From Ectobius pallidus (Eukaryota; Arthropoda; Insecta; Blattodea; Ectobiidae): DNA of 64,000 nucleotides. The stretch covers positions 93,261,882 to 93,325,881 of the forward strand of contig CAXKWD010000005.1 in the NCBI GenBank assembly GCA_964059195.1. The letters are read 5' to 3'. The stretch's first letter is position 1. The number at the start of each line of letters is the position of its first letter. Positions 1 to 11,528 of the stretch are shown here, one piece after another. The notes beneath the pieces are model-generated. The model searched no databases, was not told where the DNA came from, and saw nothing but the letters and a program-made list of their open reading frames with translations. The position numbers and the translations under genes were made by a program.

Positions 1-195
1 AACGAGGGGGAGTTTGAAGGTGAAATGGAGAGTGTCGGTAGAATGATAGGGGGAAACGGGAGGATTCCCGAGAAAACCCCCAAAATTCAGGGCTTCGTCC
101 ACCACGAATGACACTCCCACCTGCCTCGGGATTTGAACCCGGGACCGCTTGCATGCCAGGCCCACGTGCTAAGCATGAGCCACCGTGACGCCTTA
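1..195 (-). repeat. tRNA-derived SINE, truncated by window start
   Basis: On the minus strand the segment reads as a tRNA-like head. The B-box-like word GGGTTCAAATCCC is the complement of 126-138, and an A-box-like region lies near 175-190. The SINE body runs off the left edge. No protein is encoded; the open frame here is chance. It abuts the 5' terminus of a Helitron at 196. Family assignment is inferred from the tRNA-like promoter boxes only. Confidence 0.5.
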
Positions 196-649
196 TCTCT
201 ATATATAAAAGCCAAAACCCACTCACTCACTCACTCACTGACTGATCACAGTTTCTCAAAAACCATAAAGCCTAGGAACGTGAAACTTGGTACACATATT
301 GCTACTAGGCTCTAGATGCGCACTAAGAAAGGATTTCAAAATCTTTGGCCTCTAAGGGCCTATTAAGGCCAAAATAGGGTTGTAAAGGTATGAAATTCAC
401 CAAAAGGAATTCATACTGCATGCATACAATCCCCATGACAACATTATTTTTTTAAACTACACAGGTGGCTTTGCATGACACTGGGATTTCATGTAGACCT
501 AATGGATATAAAATTATGAGAAAGGCTATCAATAGAATTCCTATAAATGATTATCAACTATTTTTTTGACGTGAAGTAAATTTAGAAGGTCCTGGGTTCT
601 ATTCTTAAGAGTTCAACTATTTTCTTATAGTTAGCCTAGGACTGCAATG

Positions 650-797
650 CAAAAGATAGTAAGTAAAGTGTTCCCTATTACAAGCCATGGGGGCCCAGAG
701 GGTTCCAAGAAGTTGAGGCTCCCGGAGTTTTAGACAATCGGCACGTGAAGGTGGTAAGGTTGTCAGCCTTACGCACCGGCCACCTTTACCCCGAGGT
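650..797 (-). repeat. SINE body fragment inside Helitron A
   Basis: This matches the body of the SINE copies at 5856-6160 and 42698-43002 (for example GGTGCGTAAGGCTGACAACC on the minus strand). The tRNA-like head is missing. The 65-residue minus-strand open frame here is SINE sequence, not a gene. Confidence 0.65.
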
Positions 798-894
798 AGT
801 TCATACAATATCAATAGATATAATTTCCTGATTAATTTCTATTTACCATATTATCTATCTATCTTTTACCTTAGTTTTTACCCAAACTTTTGGG

Positions 895-1297
895 GTCATT
901 TAAGCGACCCATGTTGCCCGGGCCTTACAGGGCCGCGACCTGTCGGGAGAGGGATTTTCTATGGCTCACATACATACTTTCTTGACCAGACAAGGACATG
1001 GAGGGCCTCCCGGATGAGTGATCAGCCAAATGCCGGGGCCACCTCTGAGACAACACAAACATATAGGACGAGATACATCATTCACACACTCACTCTGAAC
1101 AAGGCGAGGATGGGATGAGGATGATAATGGCTGCCAGATGATATCCGGAGACCACTAGGGCCTAAAGTTCCCAGACATTTGTCTCACAGGTGAGGAAAAA
1201 TCCCGGGAAAAGCTCTACCTAGGTAACTTGTCCCGACCAGTATTCGAATCGGAGCCCGCTGCGTGAGACGAGCGAACGCATCCCCTACGCCCAACTA
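895..1297 (-). repeat. tRNA-like SINE, second family
   Basis: On the minus strand a tRNA-like start lies near 1297, with a degenerate B box at 1230-1245 (complement of ATTCGAATC). A body containing CCGGAGACCACTAGGGCC follows. It is nested within Helitron A. I see no second full copy in the window, so the family is tentative. Confidence 0.4.
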
Positions 1298-1522
1298 TTT
1301 ACTGTATGTTTGCCAAAATTGAAACAGAAAGATTAAATTTTTTAAGACATAATCAGAGTAAACTACGGGTGAAGGAGTAAGTTATGTGGAATATAAATAC
1401 GTCCACCGTGTTGGCTCGACGGCTGATGATTTATAGAAGTACATCGAATCGACTTTAAATTGTGTTCACTTAACCTATATATACATAAATCTAACAATGC
1501 GAAGCATTGATGGGTCAGCTAG

Positions 1523-2790
1523 TATTGTATTACTATTGTTATTAAATTGACTTGGCAGCAGAGTCTGCCACCTTCTTGTGTTTGAGAGTGGAAAGTACTG
1601 TTTACCCTCAATAAACAATAATATAATCCGATAGACCGTAACAGGAAATGCCAACGTTTTTTAATCGCCGAGTGGGGACGATGAAAATGAGAGCACTTTA
1701 ACTCGTATGAAGAAAGAATGTCGGTGATGCTAGAAGAACCAAGAAACTTGATGTCTGTAGGTACAACTGTTGTCAAAGAGCAGCGACCTTTATTTAAAAA
1801 TTATGTTACAAACTTACAAGAATTCGATGCGTGTTGATGGGTTGTATCGGCTCGATTAATAAAGATATGACTCAAGCATTGGAGATGACGATCTTGGTTT
1901 GCCTCGTTCATTGTTTAACAAATAGGTCTATCATTATATTAAGGTAGAATTGTTTAAATTGTAGGTAATAGACAAACTAAAGTAGATCCGTATAGGCTAA
2001 TAGCAGTAGTAGTAGTGGTAGTGGTAGTGGTAGTAGTAGTAATAATAATATATTAGTTTAATTCACGATATTTTTAACCATAGCCATACCATCAGAAATT
2101 TACCCACCACATTAGATTTTTTTAACTGTTGGTGACCTCTTGATTGCTGTAATGCGAAGTTGGCAATTTTCTGGCAGATATTATGTTTTAATTCTTGTAG
2201 GATGTATGTGTTTGTTTTGAATACTTTATATTTTAATTACCTCAATGATAAAGATCTCGGGGGGCCACAAATCTCTACTAATGATTTTCTCCTCAAACAC
2301 ACTATCAGTTGTCTCATCGAAATATTGACTGTATGGGCTGTGGTAAAGACTTTTTGAAAAAAGGCTCCCTTGGCCATGAAATGATACGTGGTTACATTGT
2401 CAAACAGAAGCACACGTACATTGATTTTTTCTCGTTTTTCTCTCAAAGTCTAATAAAATATCCTCTCTGCCTATGGGAAGTAAACTTGACAATTTAATTG
2501 CTTTTGGGGATACCTAGATGTTTTATGTAAGCAGGAGCGATAAAATGCTTCATACGTCAGTGGTGCAGATCTTTAAAGTATGGTAACCGGAGAAAGATCT
2601 GCAGAATTTTGTTGCCCTAGTTACACTTGTAGTAACTAATTATTAACAGTTTCCATAGCTATGAATTTTAAGATAAAGACTACTAGTAAAAGTTTAGAAG
2701 AATGTATTTTTATTCAGCGGAAGATCGTCCAGAATAATTGTCTCAAATGGGTAAGCTTCTATTTTTATTTATTTATTTATGTATTTATTA
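1523..2790. other. No gene; dispersed repeat and GTA-type microsatellite
   Basis: Bases about 1523-1660 closely resemble 7472-7580 (shared AAAGTACTGTTTACCCTCAA), so this is a dispersed repeat of unknown class. A short GTA/GTG trinucleotide tract lies at about 1999-2050. The rest shows no coding signal; the overlapping short open frames on both strands look random. Confidence 0.45.
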
Positions 2791-3170
2791 GTAGCAGGTG
2801 CCCGCGGCTTCGCCCACGATAATTAACTGGAAGATTAAAAATGAAGAGCAAAGTAATTAGGCATAAAACATACATGTGGCATAGTCCAATAACACTTACA
2901 CGCTAATCATTCATAAACTAACCGATTAATAATTATAATTAAACAGCTAAAAATTCTGCTTTGGAGTGCATTCTGCACTTAAAAAGCGCCGCTTGGGAAA
3001 AACGACCTCAGATTCGAGTTCACTGGCCCAGAAAACCCCTGCTTAGTGAGTTCTGTCCAAATCGATCTGCCCATTTAGACTTACATCCTTTATCTCTCTT
3101 CCTTCTATGTTGAAAATTTCAGATGTCTGCTTGCCTTTACATTATAAGTTAAATAAATGGATCGACCAAG

Positions 3171-4404
3171 GCCCTATTTCATAAAACTCTACAGGTGTGA
3201 CAAATACGACAATTATGTCAAGTCTGACAAATTTGTCAATATGTCGCGACAATTGTATTTTTCATAAATATTACAACTTTTCTTTACATTACAGGCAAAT
3301 TAATGTAAATTGTCAGACTAAAAGAACCCATTTCATAAACGCGACAATTTTATGTCAAACCTAAAGATTACTTTAGTACACTGTAGATACGTGTCTCAGC
3401 ATCGAATATGATACCTAAGCAATCGATTATTACTATAGAAAATAATTGAATTATATTTCTCTTTTAATACAAAGTCACTGAAATTGAAAGTTAGGTTAAT
3501 CCACTGCCTAAAAACACTGGGTGGTTTCATGTCTATTTCTTCCCCACTTTCGCTACTACCAATATCACTACTACTAGTGTTCATTATTAACAAGACAATT
3601 TAGCAAGTTTAAATCACAAGAAAGTTTGCCAAGTTATGCCACACATTTACATAACCTACTCTGTTGGCCTACATATGAAAGATTGCCTGTCACTTCTGTA
3701 ATGACAATTCTACATTTTTTGTAAATTTGTAAATATGTCAGCAAAAATTAATATTTCATAAATGATAGGTATCCTAAGATTTGACATATTTGTCAGACTT
3801 TTACCTGTAAACTCAAAAGTTTTGAGGAACAACAATATGTAAAATTGTCATACAAATCTACAAAATTGTCATGACATTTAAGTAAAATAGATATATAAGC
3901 ATTCATGAACCACAGATCATTGTCTCTGTTGGACATTACATGAGAATATCAAAGGAGAAAAATTCCTCCGGCACTGGGACTTGAACCCAGGACCTTTGGC
4001 TATTCGCGCCAATGCTCTACCAACTGAGCTAAGTCGGAGCTCAATTCACAGCGCCAGATGGAACCCCCCTCCTATGACAGATTGCCCTAATGGTCTACCT
4101 CACAGACAGACAAGTCATGTCATATGCAGTACAGTGAGGCACACTAAGTAGTGATTTTTGTGACCGGGCTCCCACTGTTATTGTACAGTTAACATTCAAG
4201 ATAGATATATAAGCATTCATGAACCACAGATCATTGTCTCTGTTGGGTTCAAGTCCCAGTGCCGGAGGAATTTTTCTCCTTTGATATTCTCATTTAAGTA
4301 AAGTTGTCAGCTTTTATGAAAAACACAATTGTCAAAATGTAAACCTGTAAGACAATTTTATGTCACCTGTCACCTGTAAAATTGTAACTTTTATGAAATA
4401 GGGC
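3171..4404. mobile_element. TIR foldback element nested in Helitron
   Basis: The ends are GCCCTATTTCATAAAA and its complement TTTTATGAAATAGGGC. The interior is dense with TTGTCA/TGACAA words in both orientations, a foldback-like organisation of repeated subterminal motifs. No target-site duplication is certain. It carries a tRNA-like SINE segment and a local rearrangement at 3887-4291. Confidence 0.6.
3965..4041 (-). repeat. tRNA-like SINE head (not a functional tRNA)
   Basis: The minus strand has a perfect A box (TAGCTCAGTTGGTAGAGC), a B box (GGTTCAAGTCC) and a 5-bp anticodon stem with GAA in the loop. The base before the anticodon is C instead of the invariant U. The acceptor stem has a mismatch and a one-base misfit. 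It is therefore best read as a tRNA-derived SINE or tRNA pseudogene. The copy is flanked by a partial inverted duplicate at 4245-4291. Confidence 0.6.
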
Positions 4405-4799
4405 CCAGGGTGAGCTCGCAGAATCAATAATGCCATGCAATATATTGGAAAAATCGTGATGCTTTATTTCCAAGTTATGACAAAAAAGGCAAAGCCACTT
4501 TCAATTGATTTGATAATTAGCGAAAACTGATGCTTCGATAGCGCACAAATTCACGTTTTTTTGCCAGTTTTTCGCTCATAACTCGCAAACGAAAGCGAAA
4601 ATAAAAAGTCTGGCTTCGATGTGCATTTGGCCACCCTTCAGTCCATCTGTGTCTAAAATTTCAGATCTCTCCGGGTCCAATTTGAGACCTGGCACTTTTA
4701 AATAAACGTCAATTAAATTTTTAAAAATCGCTGGCCATTGCGCACAGACAAACACTTCCTCTTATTATTATAGAAAAGTGGCTTTTGTTGTTAGACCTA

Positions 4800-5256
4800 T
4801 TAAATTTGATCCCAAAGAGAACAAATCCCGAATCGTTTCATGCTGTAGTCAAATGGTAAATTAATGAAGTCGACCTGCTTATTTCTGTAACAAAACTCAA
4901 TCCATCCTTTTCATTCTCAGTAATCATGAGAATGTCATTATTAAACCTGTAATTAAACATGTAATAGATCCTAAGCTCAACTGGGGTGCCCACATAAACA
5001 ATGTCTGCAATAGGCTCTCAAGAGTGATATATTTACTTCGTAATTTAAAGAAGTATATCCCGAGAATATATCTACGATTGGCTTTGCATTTTTCAATAGC
5101 GTTATAAGCTATGGTATTGTACTCTGGGGTTGTGATCATGATTTGCCTAGGATTTTATTGTAATTGAAGGAGGCTATTAGGATTATAGCTTTCTCTACTT
5201 TTAGAGCTCACTGCAAGCCTTTATTTATCCGTGAAAAAAATCTTTACTGTGTATAA
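4800..5256 (+). pseudogene. LINE ORF2 C-terminal fragment (Jockey-like)
   Basis: The + strand translation shows the post-RT region typical of Jockey-type LINE ORF2: VIDPKLNWGAHINNVC, then LSRVIYLLRNLKKYIPR. After frameshifts come SYGIVLWGC-like and IREKIFTVYNLYKYKR-like segments. In-frame stops and frameshifts make it a relic. It is cut at 5256 by the Helitron beginning at 5257. Clade is inferred from pattern, not from a search. Confidence 0.65.
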
Positions 5257-6717
5257 TCTCTATAAATATAAGAGGCTTTGTCCTAACTTAATGGCTGACT
5301 GATTGACTGACTGACTGACTCACTCACTCACTCACTGACTGAGAATCAACGTACAGCCTAAACTATAATAACTAAAGGCTTGGAATTTTGATTGTACCTT
5401 CGTTTAATAATGTAAGTGCACACTAAGAAAGGATTTTGCAATTTTTTAATTTTTAATGCAAAAAATCAAATGTTTTCGAGGAGACAAAATACCTTTTTTA
5501 CAAAAAATTAATCAAATACAAATCGCATTGCATGTACAGTTCTCATGACAAGTGTATTGTTGGCAGTGTTCACAGGTAGTTTTGGAAATAAATGATACGG
5601 GACCTTCACAAATTAGAGAAGTTATCGATAGAATTCATTGGTGTCAATAGATATTGATGAATGAAATCCACGAAAATAATGAACAGTCACATAACAGTGA
5701 TGCAGTCACATAACTTTTTCTGCCCTGGACATAGAGAATACCATATTCTCACCTCACATTTTGATGTAAAATAAGAGGTCGTATTGCGGGGACAGCTTAA
5801 TCCAGCTGTCTCAGTCTGAGTGTGTGTCGACGAGTTAGTTATGCCATGTTAGAAAGGAAAAGGTAAAGTGTGCCATATACAGGCCATGGAGGCCCAGAGG
5901 GTTCCAGGAGGTTGAGGCTACCAGATTTTAGACATTCGGCGCATGCAGGTGGTAAGGTTGTCAGCCTTACGCACCGGTCGCCTTTACCCCCAGGATTGCT
6001 CCTGGTACTCATTTTTGTTAGAGGCTGAGTCGACCCCAGGGCCATAGTGCCACCAGAAGGATTTGGCCAATTGATTACCTGCAATGACCTCATCGGGGAT
6101 CGAACCCGCTACCTTCCGGTTTGTAGCGCAGCGCCTCAACCACTACGCTACGGCGTACCCCATGTTAGAAATCTGTAAAAAATTCTATCCACTGATAAGT
6201 TATTCATACCTGTAGGCTTTGTATTTTTAGTTGAGAAATATGGATGTTTATCATATCCTCTAAGCACGTAAAAGGAGGCAAAATAGGATGGAATATTTTT
6301 AGTCCTATACCCGCAGTATATTATTATGTCCCAGGTTTTGGGGAGGGAAGTAAGAAAGTGGTATTGAATTTCTTTTTTTTATTTCAGCCCCGAAACTGTT
6401 GTATGGTAATATAAGAGTGAGAAATAAAATATTCTGTAAAGACAGTACAATTTTACGTTACCGGAAATTCTGTTTCTTCTTATTTGAACCCCTATCAGGC
6501 ATGGTGTATAGAAGCAGTAGGGTGCAAAATTCTACATCCTCTATGAGCCATAAAAAGCTATATCAAGTGTTTTCTGAGGGAATAATTTGAGTGTGATAAG
6601 TCATTCTTCCTCATTTCAAATTCTACATACCTCGAGTTTGAAAAACGAAAGTCCTTCATAAGTTAATTTCGAATGTCAAAATACAAAACCCGAACGACGA
6701 CGGGCATTTTTAGCTAG
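5257..6717 (+). mobile_element. Helitron copy B
   Basis: It begins TCTCTATAAATATAAG after A5256 and ends ...GACGACGGGCATTTTTAGCTAG before T6718, matching the 5'-TC...hairpin...CTAG-3' rule and A/T insertion. The left part has an ACTG/ACTC tandem tract. The last 250 bp match Helitron copies at 36208-37059 and 58826-59752. A SINE inserted at 5856-6160. Confidence 0.8.
5856..6160 (-). repeat. tRNA-derived SINE with 11-bp target duplication
   Basis: The minus strand starts GGGTACGCCGTAGCGTAGTGG (A-box region) with B box GGGTTCGATCCC. A ~230-bp body follows, and the 3' end is A/G-rich. It is flanked by the direct repeat CATGTTAGAAA at 5845-5855 and 6161-6171, a target-site duplication from LINE-mediated insertion. 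Related copies are at 42698-43002 and 650-797. Confidence 0.85.
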
Positions 6718-7190
6718 TGAAATATAAGAGACACTGAATTCAGGTTGAACTAACCCAGCTGGACAGAATTGGGACCGCAAGGAAAAGCTCACGAATTTAT
6801 CCATTTCAAAATGTCTCATTTCACAACACATTCATTGGAATTCTGTGTTAATTACAGGCCTGTGGATATGGGTCTACATACTTAAGTATTATGTTATGTG
6901 TTAGTAATTGTTACATTATGTTTGGTAATCGTAGATCTCTCTTTGCGTTAACAATAAATTAGCTACGGAGAAATAATACTAAAAACTCCCGAACGACATT
7001 CTCTGAAATAATGTATAAATCAACAAGTCTTTTTACTATTGCCAAAGCAATACGAAAATCTTTCAGCGTAAGTAGGATCATTTTTCAGAAATACGTAATA
7101 TTAAGGCCGAATGCTGATCATGTCATCTTTTTATTGATGCTGCATATACATTGCCAACTTGTGGATAAGTCCTAATCATGGCCTCTAGAT
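6718..7190. other. No recognisable feature
   Basis: AT-rich sequence after Helitron B. I see no coding signal, repeat boundary or RNA gene. Confidence 0.4.
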
Positions 7191-7192
7191 TA

Positions 7193-9530
7193 TAGAAATG
7201 CATTTTTATTAGGTCATTTTTTGTCATTTTATGCCATTTTATATTTTTAGGGCATTTATTCCAATTTTAGGTCATTATTTTGTCATTTTTGTGTCATTTG
7301 CTTCCTTATTTAATTATTTTCATGTATTTACATTGAGTGTATTAACTTTTTTCGTCACTAGTGGTGCTGTCTTTGAAGTGTTGTTTGTTTAATGCAAGAA
7401 GGAAAAGTTCGGCGTTAAAGTGTTGACATGTCTCATTCGGAAATGAGAATCAAAGAAACGCCAAAATTTTGTATTATATTACTATTGTTTTTAGATTGAC
7501 TTGGCACCTGCTTGGATTTGAGAGTGCAAAGTACTGTTTACCCTCAATAAACAACAATCCGGCAGACCACAAAAGGATGTGTCGAATTTTGACTCACCAG
7601 TGCCTCAGTGCCAGTATAAATTTCCGTGAGAAAAGAACATTCACAACATTACAGTTATTTACAGTTTTTACAGTTAGGTACAAACTAGTCTATAACTGTG
7701 TGTAGTAGTAGAAGAAGGAGTAAGTATTCTGCCTTCCGGCAGGTTTTCAAACTTGGTACGCGAATTTTGTTTTCCAAAACTGTCTATCCTCTGCTTCCTC
7801 CTTCAGCATCCAATATTTCCGCTTTTCCCTTAAATCGTCCAACAGCTGAATTCTTCTTCTTCCAAGTCTAGTTGTACCCTCCAATCTTCCTTCTACGACA
7901 TCATGTAATAAGCAGTTCCTTCTGAGAATGTGCCCAACCCAGTTTGCTTTCCTCTGACGAATTGTGTGTATGATTGACTTCTTCTCACCCACTCTACTCA
8001 GAACCTCTTTGTTTGTCACCATGTCCATCCACTTTATATTTTCTATCTGTCTCCAGCACCACATTTCAAAACTTTCTAAATATTTCTTCTCTAATTTCCT
8101 CAAAGTTCATGTCTCTGATCCATACAAAGCAATACTCCAAATATAACACTTCACCAGGTTTTTACGTAGCTCTAGGTTCAGACTACTAGTTAGCAGAGTT
8201 CTCTTCTTCATAAATGCTTTCTTGGCCATGGCAATTCTTGATCTTATCTCCTTGGTGCAATAGACATCTTTCGTCAGTACACTTCCTAAGTATTTGAACT
8301 GGTTTCACGTTCTCTAATTCTTGATTTCCCATGATAATTTGAAGCGGCTCTTCTCTCTTCGATATCCTCATCACCTTCGATTTACCTATGTTGATTTCCA
8401 TTCCATACTTTCTTCCTGTTTCCACCAGCCTGTCAATCATTCCTTGCAATATTTCTTGTTTCTTTGCCAGAATCACCAGGTCGTCCGCATATTTGATGGT
8501 GTTAATAGCGTGTCCTCCTATCACAAAATCCCTAACTCCTTCTAAGGCTTCTTTTGCTAGCCAGTCTCCATAAAGGTTGAACAAGATGGGTGACATACAA
8601 CATCCTTGACGCACACCTCTTCCTATTTCTACACTGTTGGTCACTCCATGTTCTAGACGCACTTTCACTCTTTGTCCCAGGTACAAATTGCGGATTAGTC
8701 TCCTGTCCTTCCAGTCAATGCCTATTTTTTTGAGTATGTCCATTAACTTTTCCCAGTTCACTCGGTAAAAACCTTTTTGCCAATCAATAAAGCAGACACA
8801 CACTTCTTCGTTGACCGCTAAAACTCTCTCTGATATAATCCTTAGCATTCCAATTGCATCTCTAGTTCCTTTTCCTTTCCGGAAACCAAATTGGTCTTCT
8901 CCTATTACGTCTTCTATTCTTCTTTCCAGTCTTCTAGTTAGTATCCGTGCCACAATTTTTCCTACGTGAGATAGCAAGCTGATAGTTCTGTGATCACTGC
9001 ACATCTTGGCACATTTCTTCTTCTTTAGTGCAATCATAGTTACCTCTAGGAAATCTTGAGGCCATTCTCCAGTGTCATAAATTCGGTTGATAAGTTTGGT
9101 AAGTTTCCTCATCCCATTTTCTCCTAATTCCTTCAGTAGGTCCACTGGTATGTCATCGTCTCCTGTGGCCTTTCTATTCTTCATTTCTTTTATGGCCTTT
9201 TCTACTTCATTCTTCAATATGCTAGGTCCTATATTATCTTTATCCACTAGTTCTTCTGTTTCCATCTCGATGTCTTGTGGTCGATTTTGCTAGTCGTAAA
9301 GCTTTTCTATGTAATTTTCCCATATTGTAAGAACTTTTCCAGGGTTTGTAATTAAATTTCCAACTTGTAACTTTGTAACTTTGTGTGTACAATAATAATT
9401 TTTTTATAAACAAAATTTCAGTTTTTAGGTCATTTTTTATAATTATTAAGTCATTTTCTTTAAAATGTAGGGTCATTTTATAGGTCATTTTTCAAACAAT
9501 TTTAGGTCATCAGAATCCGGGCCCTGCTGA
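7193..9530. mobile_element. GGTCATTTT-rich (hAT-like) element split by a LINE
   Basis: Both flanks (7193-7330 and 9410-9521) carry repeated AGGTCATTTT words, the same subterminal motif as the clear hAT element at 56712-57544. The putative tips are CATGGCCTCTAGATTATAG and the complement of AATCCGGGCCCTG; they resemble each other only weakly. No exact 8-bp duplication was found, so the boundaries are tentative. Confidence 0.4.
7690..9345 (-). pseudogene. 5'-truncated LINE reverse transcriptase (ORF2) relic
   Basis: Coding runs right to left. The main frame (9265-8186) has the RT blocks in order: DDDIPVDLLKELGENG, IALKKKK, GEDQFGFRKGKGTRDAI, IDWQKGF, GVRQGCCMSPILFNLY and the catalytic YADDLVILA. 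After a frameshift near 8190-8100 the C-terminal domain continues (8103-7747): ESFEMWCWR, RKANWVGHILRRNCLL, GRRRIQLLDDLREKRKYW. Upstream of 9265, part of the reading frame continues in another frame and includes a stop after IEKLYD. The endonuclease domain is missing, so it is 5'-truncated. The style is that of the abundant endonuclease-reverse transcriptase LINEs of cockroaches and termites; I do not assign a clade. Confidence 0.85.
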
Positions 9531-9555
9531 TCATAAACTTTCAAATCAAGGTAAC

Positions 9556-10679
9556 ACCACAGTATAGTATAACAGTAGCGAAGCTCCATACAGTTTTTTT
9601 TCAACCGGCGCGACTGCAGCGCTCGTAGCGGTGAGCAAGAAGCCACACAATATATTACATTGTTGCTTATGGAAAATGTCAACAATATTTTATGGAAATG
9701 TTTGTGGTGCTATAAATTGCACCAACAGCCAAAGGAATTCTCCCGATTTATCTTTCTTCAGGTTCCCTAAAGATCCTGAGAGGTAAGCAAAAACAGTTAT
9801 TTGTGAAATTAAATCGCAAATTTGTGATTATCATGCTGGCATCCATACTAGTGTATTTACTCCTATTTCTTTTAATTTTAGGAGCAGAAAATGGCGTGTA
9901 AATGCTATATACAATTAATTATTTTTATATGTATATCATAAATGAAAATCCTAACGAAGCAAAGGTTTCTAAATATATAGGCCTATTTACAAATACCCTA
10001 CCTGACCCTACTAATTTTGAAAATGTTTTAACACGAGGTTATGTTAGGCCTATATAATTGAATTTAACAAAATTAAACTGTCGAGAATAAAGATAACGTG
10101 TGTAATCCTTTACTTTTTAATAATTTATCGTGTTTAACAAAATGAAGAAAAAGACAAAAGTGTTTTGCTATTGCATCTGATACTGACCATATCGGGCTAT
10201 ATGCCTATAGAACTTTACTTTCCCCCCTAATTTCTGAACTAGTACTACTACATGCTTACTGAAATTATTAAGTTTTCCTATTTGTCAGAATTTTCAGTGT
10301 AAGTACAGTATATGTTAGTAGTATGTCAATTAAATTCTTGAAGACTTGTAGGGATGTAGCTTATATGGTGGACGGAAACCGGTCTGATACTTTATAAGAT
10401 ATTCAATGTCATCGATCTTGAAACTACAACTTCTTTATATTCTCACAAAGTCTATGATTTGATGAGTTCACCAGTATGCCTTTCCGGTAACAATCACGTT
10501 CTAGTAATTTTAAAAATAAAAATAAATACAGCCATATATTCGTATCTTTCCAATGCTGGAAATGGCTGTTTGCTAGTTCCATCTTGCTGGCCGCTTGGGG
10601 TGCTAGTGTCGCACCGATCTGTCAAAAGGATGCATTTTCCTTTCATTAGAGCTTCGCTACTGTTATACTATACTGTGGT
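9556..10679 (+). mobile_element. P-element-like transposon with THAP start
   Basis: A 31-bp perfect terminal inverted repeat bounds the unit: 9556-9586 (ACCACAGTATAGTATAACAG...) and its complement at 10649-10679. Inside lies a two-exon start of a THAP domain. P-superfamily transposases begin with a THAP zinc finger, so a degenerate P-like element is the simplest reading. No RNase-H-like transposase core is visible. Exact tips and target duplication are unclear because the flanks just outside the repeat also partly match. Confidence 0.55.
9676..9918 (+). pseudogene. Truncated THAP-domain gene, two exons
   Basis: Exon 1 (9676-9782) begins at ATG and encodes MSTIFYGNVCGAINCTN, then LSFFRFPKDPER. 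This is the first Cys pair (C-x4-C) and the RFPKDP signature of THAP C2CH zinc fingers. It ends at a GTAAGC donor. The intron 9783-9881 ends TTTTAG. Exon 2 (9882-9918) continues in phase with RSRKWRVNAIYN, the expected RKW helix, then hits TAA at 9916-9918. The distal Cys-x2-His half is missing, so the product would not be a complete zinc finger. It is either a relic or a non-autonomous P-like copy. Confidence 0.65.
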
Positions 10680-11104
10680 AACACTGCCTAGAAGTATTTT
10701 ATGTATAAGTATAGTATATTCGAAATGTCTTTGTATATCTGTTCACCTGGTGCCCTTCGCTTGTGTAAACAACCCATTGCGGATAAACCGTGTATTGCAT
10801 TCTAATTACTTTATTCTAATATACGATACACAAAATACAGAATTTATTTATAACACCCAAATGGGCATTACCCTTGTGTGGGCGCCGTTCAGTAGTAATT
10901 GTAAATAAATACCATTAACAGTCGATAATATGGTAATTATTAACAAAAATGATGTTTAGTTTGCAAAACAACTTGAGATAAAGACGGAAATTTACCAGTT
11001 TACATACTGTTCACTAGAACTTGGACAAAATAACCCGAATAAAACAATTTTAAAAAACTTAAATTAAAATTAAGAGATAGTGTGTAAATAATACCAGATA
11101 GTGG
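10680..11104. other. No recognisable feature
   Basis: AT-rich sequence between the THAP element and a LINE tail. Short open frames here show no family motif. Confidence 0.35.
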
Positions 11105-11527
11105 ACTGGAACTTTATAGGGATGTGAGACATGGCCCCGTATTCTTCGGGAAAAAACATAATCTGAGTGTGTTCGAAAACAGGGGGCTTAGAAAAATATT
11201 CAGACCTAAGAGAGATGAAAACGGGGACTGGAGAAAATTAGATAACGACGAGCTTCACATTCTGTACTCTTCACCGAATAACTTATAATGAGGATGAAAT
11301 GGGCTGGACATGGGGGTAGGAAAGACATCTGAAAACTGTTTTGAACTGAGACCCGCAGGGAAAAGACCACTTGGAAGACCTAGACGTGGATGGGAGGACA
11401 CTAGTAGAATAGATTAAAATTTAAGGGAAGTAGGATTTTCGGGGGATGGTTGGATGGAGTTAGCACAGAATAGGATTGAATGGCGGGCTGTAACCGCGGC
11501 AGTGAACCTCCGGGTTCCATGAAATAG
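11105..11527 (+). pseudogene. LINE ORF2 3'-end fragment
   Basis: Frames on the + strand give FENRGLRKIFRPKRDENGDW and RKLDNDELHILYSSPNN. A degenerate KRPLGRPRRGWEDT...REVGF...W...LAQNRIEW...VNLRVP segment ends at the stop near 11523. This is the C-terminal tail of a common insect LINE. Several stops and frame changes are present. The same tail occurs on the minus strand at 16388-16620 and 17158-17400, and its last part at 21102-21190. Confidence 0.75.
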
Positions 11528-11528
11528 T

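Larger units (their letters stand above)
196..1522 (+). mobile_element. Helitron copy A (non-autonomous)
   Basis: The element starts TCTCTATATATAAAAG and ends with a small hairpin (CAATGC gaa GCATTG) followed after a few bases by CTAG. It sits exactly between A195 and T1523, which is the Helitron insertion signature. The left end carries the ACTC/ACTG tandem tract shared with copies at 5257 and 36208. No Rep/helicase coding remains. It contains SINE material at about 650-797 and 895-1297. Confidence 0.75.
2791..4774 (-). mobile_element. Helitron, minus strand, with nested insertions
   Basis: Read on the minus strand it starts TCTATAATAATAAGAGG (complement of 4758-4774). It ends in a GC-rich hairpin (GGGCGAAGCCGCGGGC) followed by ACCTGCTAC at 2791. 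This is the widespread arthropod Helitron 3' end, with CTAG mutated to CTAC. No helicase coding is visible. A TIR element (3171-4404) is inserted inside. Related fragments are at 11529-11754 and about 50935-51300. Confidence 0.75.

Noticed and set aside
3965..4041. Functional tRNA-Phe (GAA) gene on the minus strand
   Set aside because: A and B boxes are good, but U33 is replaced by C, the acceptor stem is mismatched, and the unit is embedded in a repeat with an inverted partial copy. Best read as a SINE head or pseudogene.
5839..6093. Conserved 84-residue minus-strand open frame, also at 617-814 and 42716-42934
   Set aside because: The shared residues (GRCVRLTTLPP) come from the SINE body; conservation reflects repeat copies, not protein.
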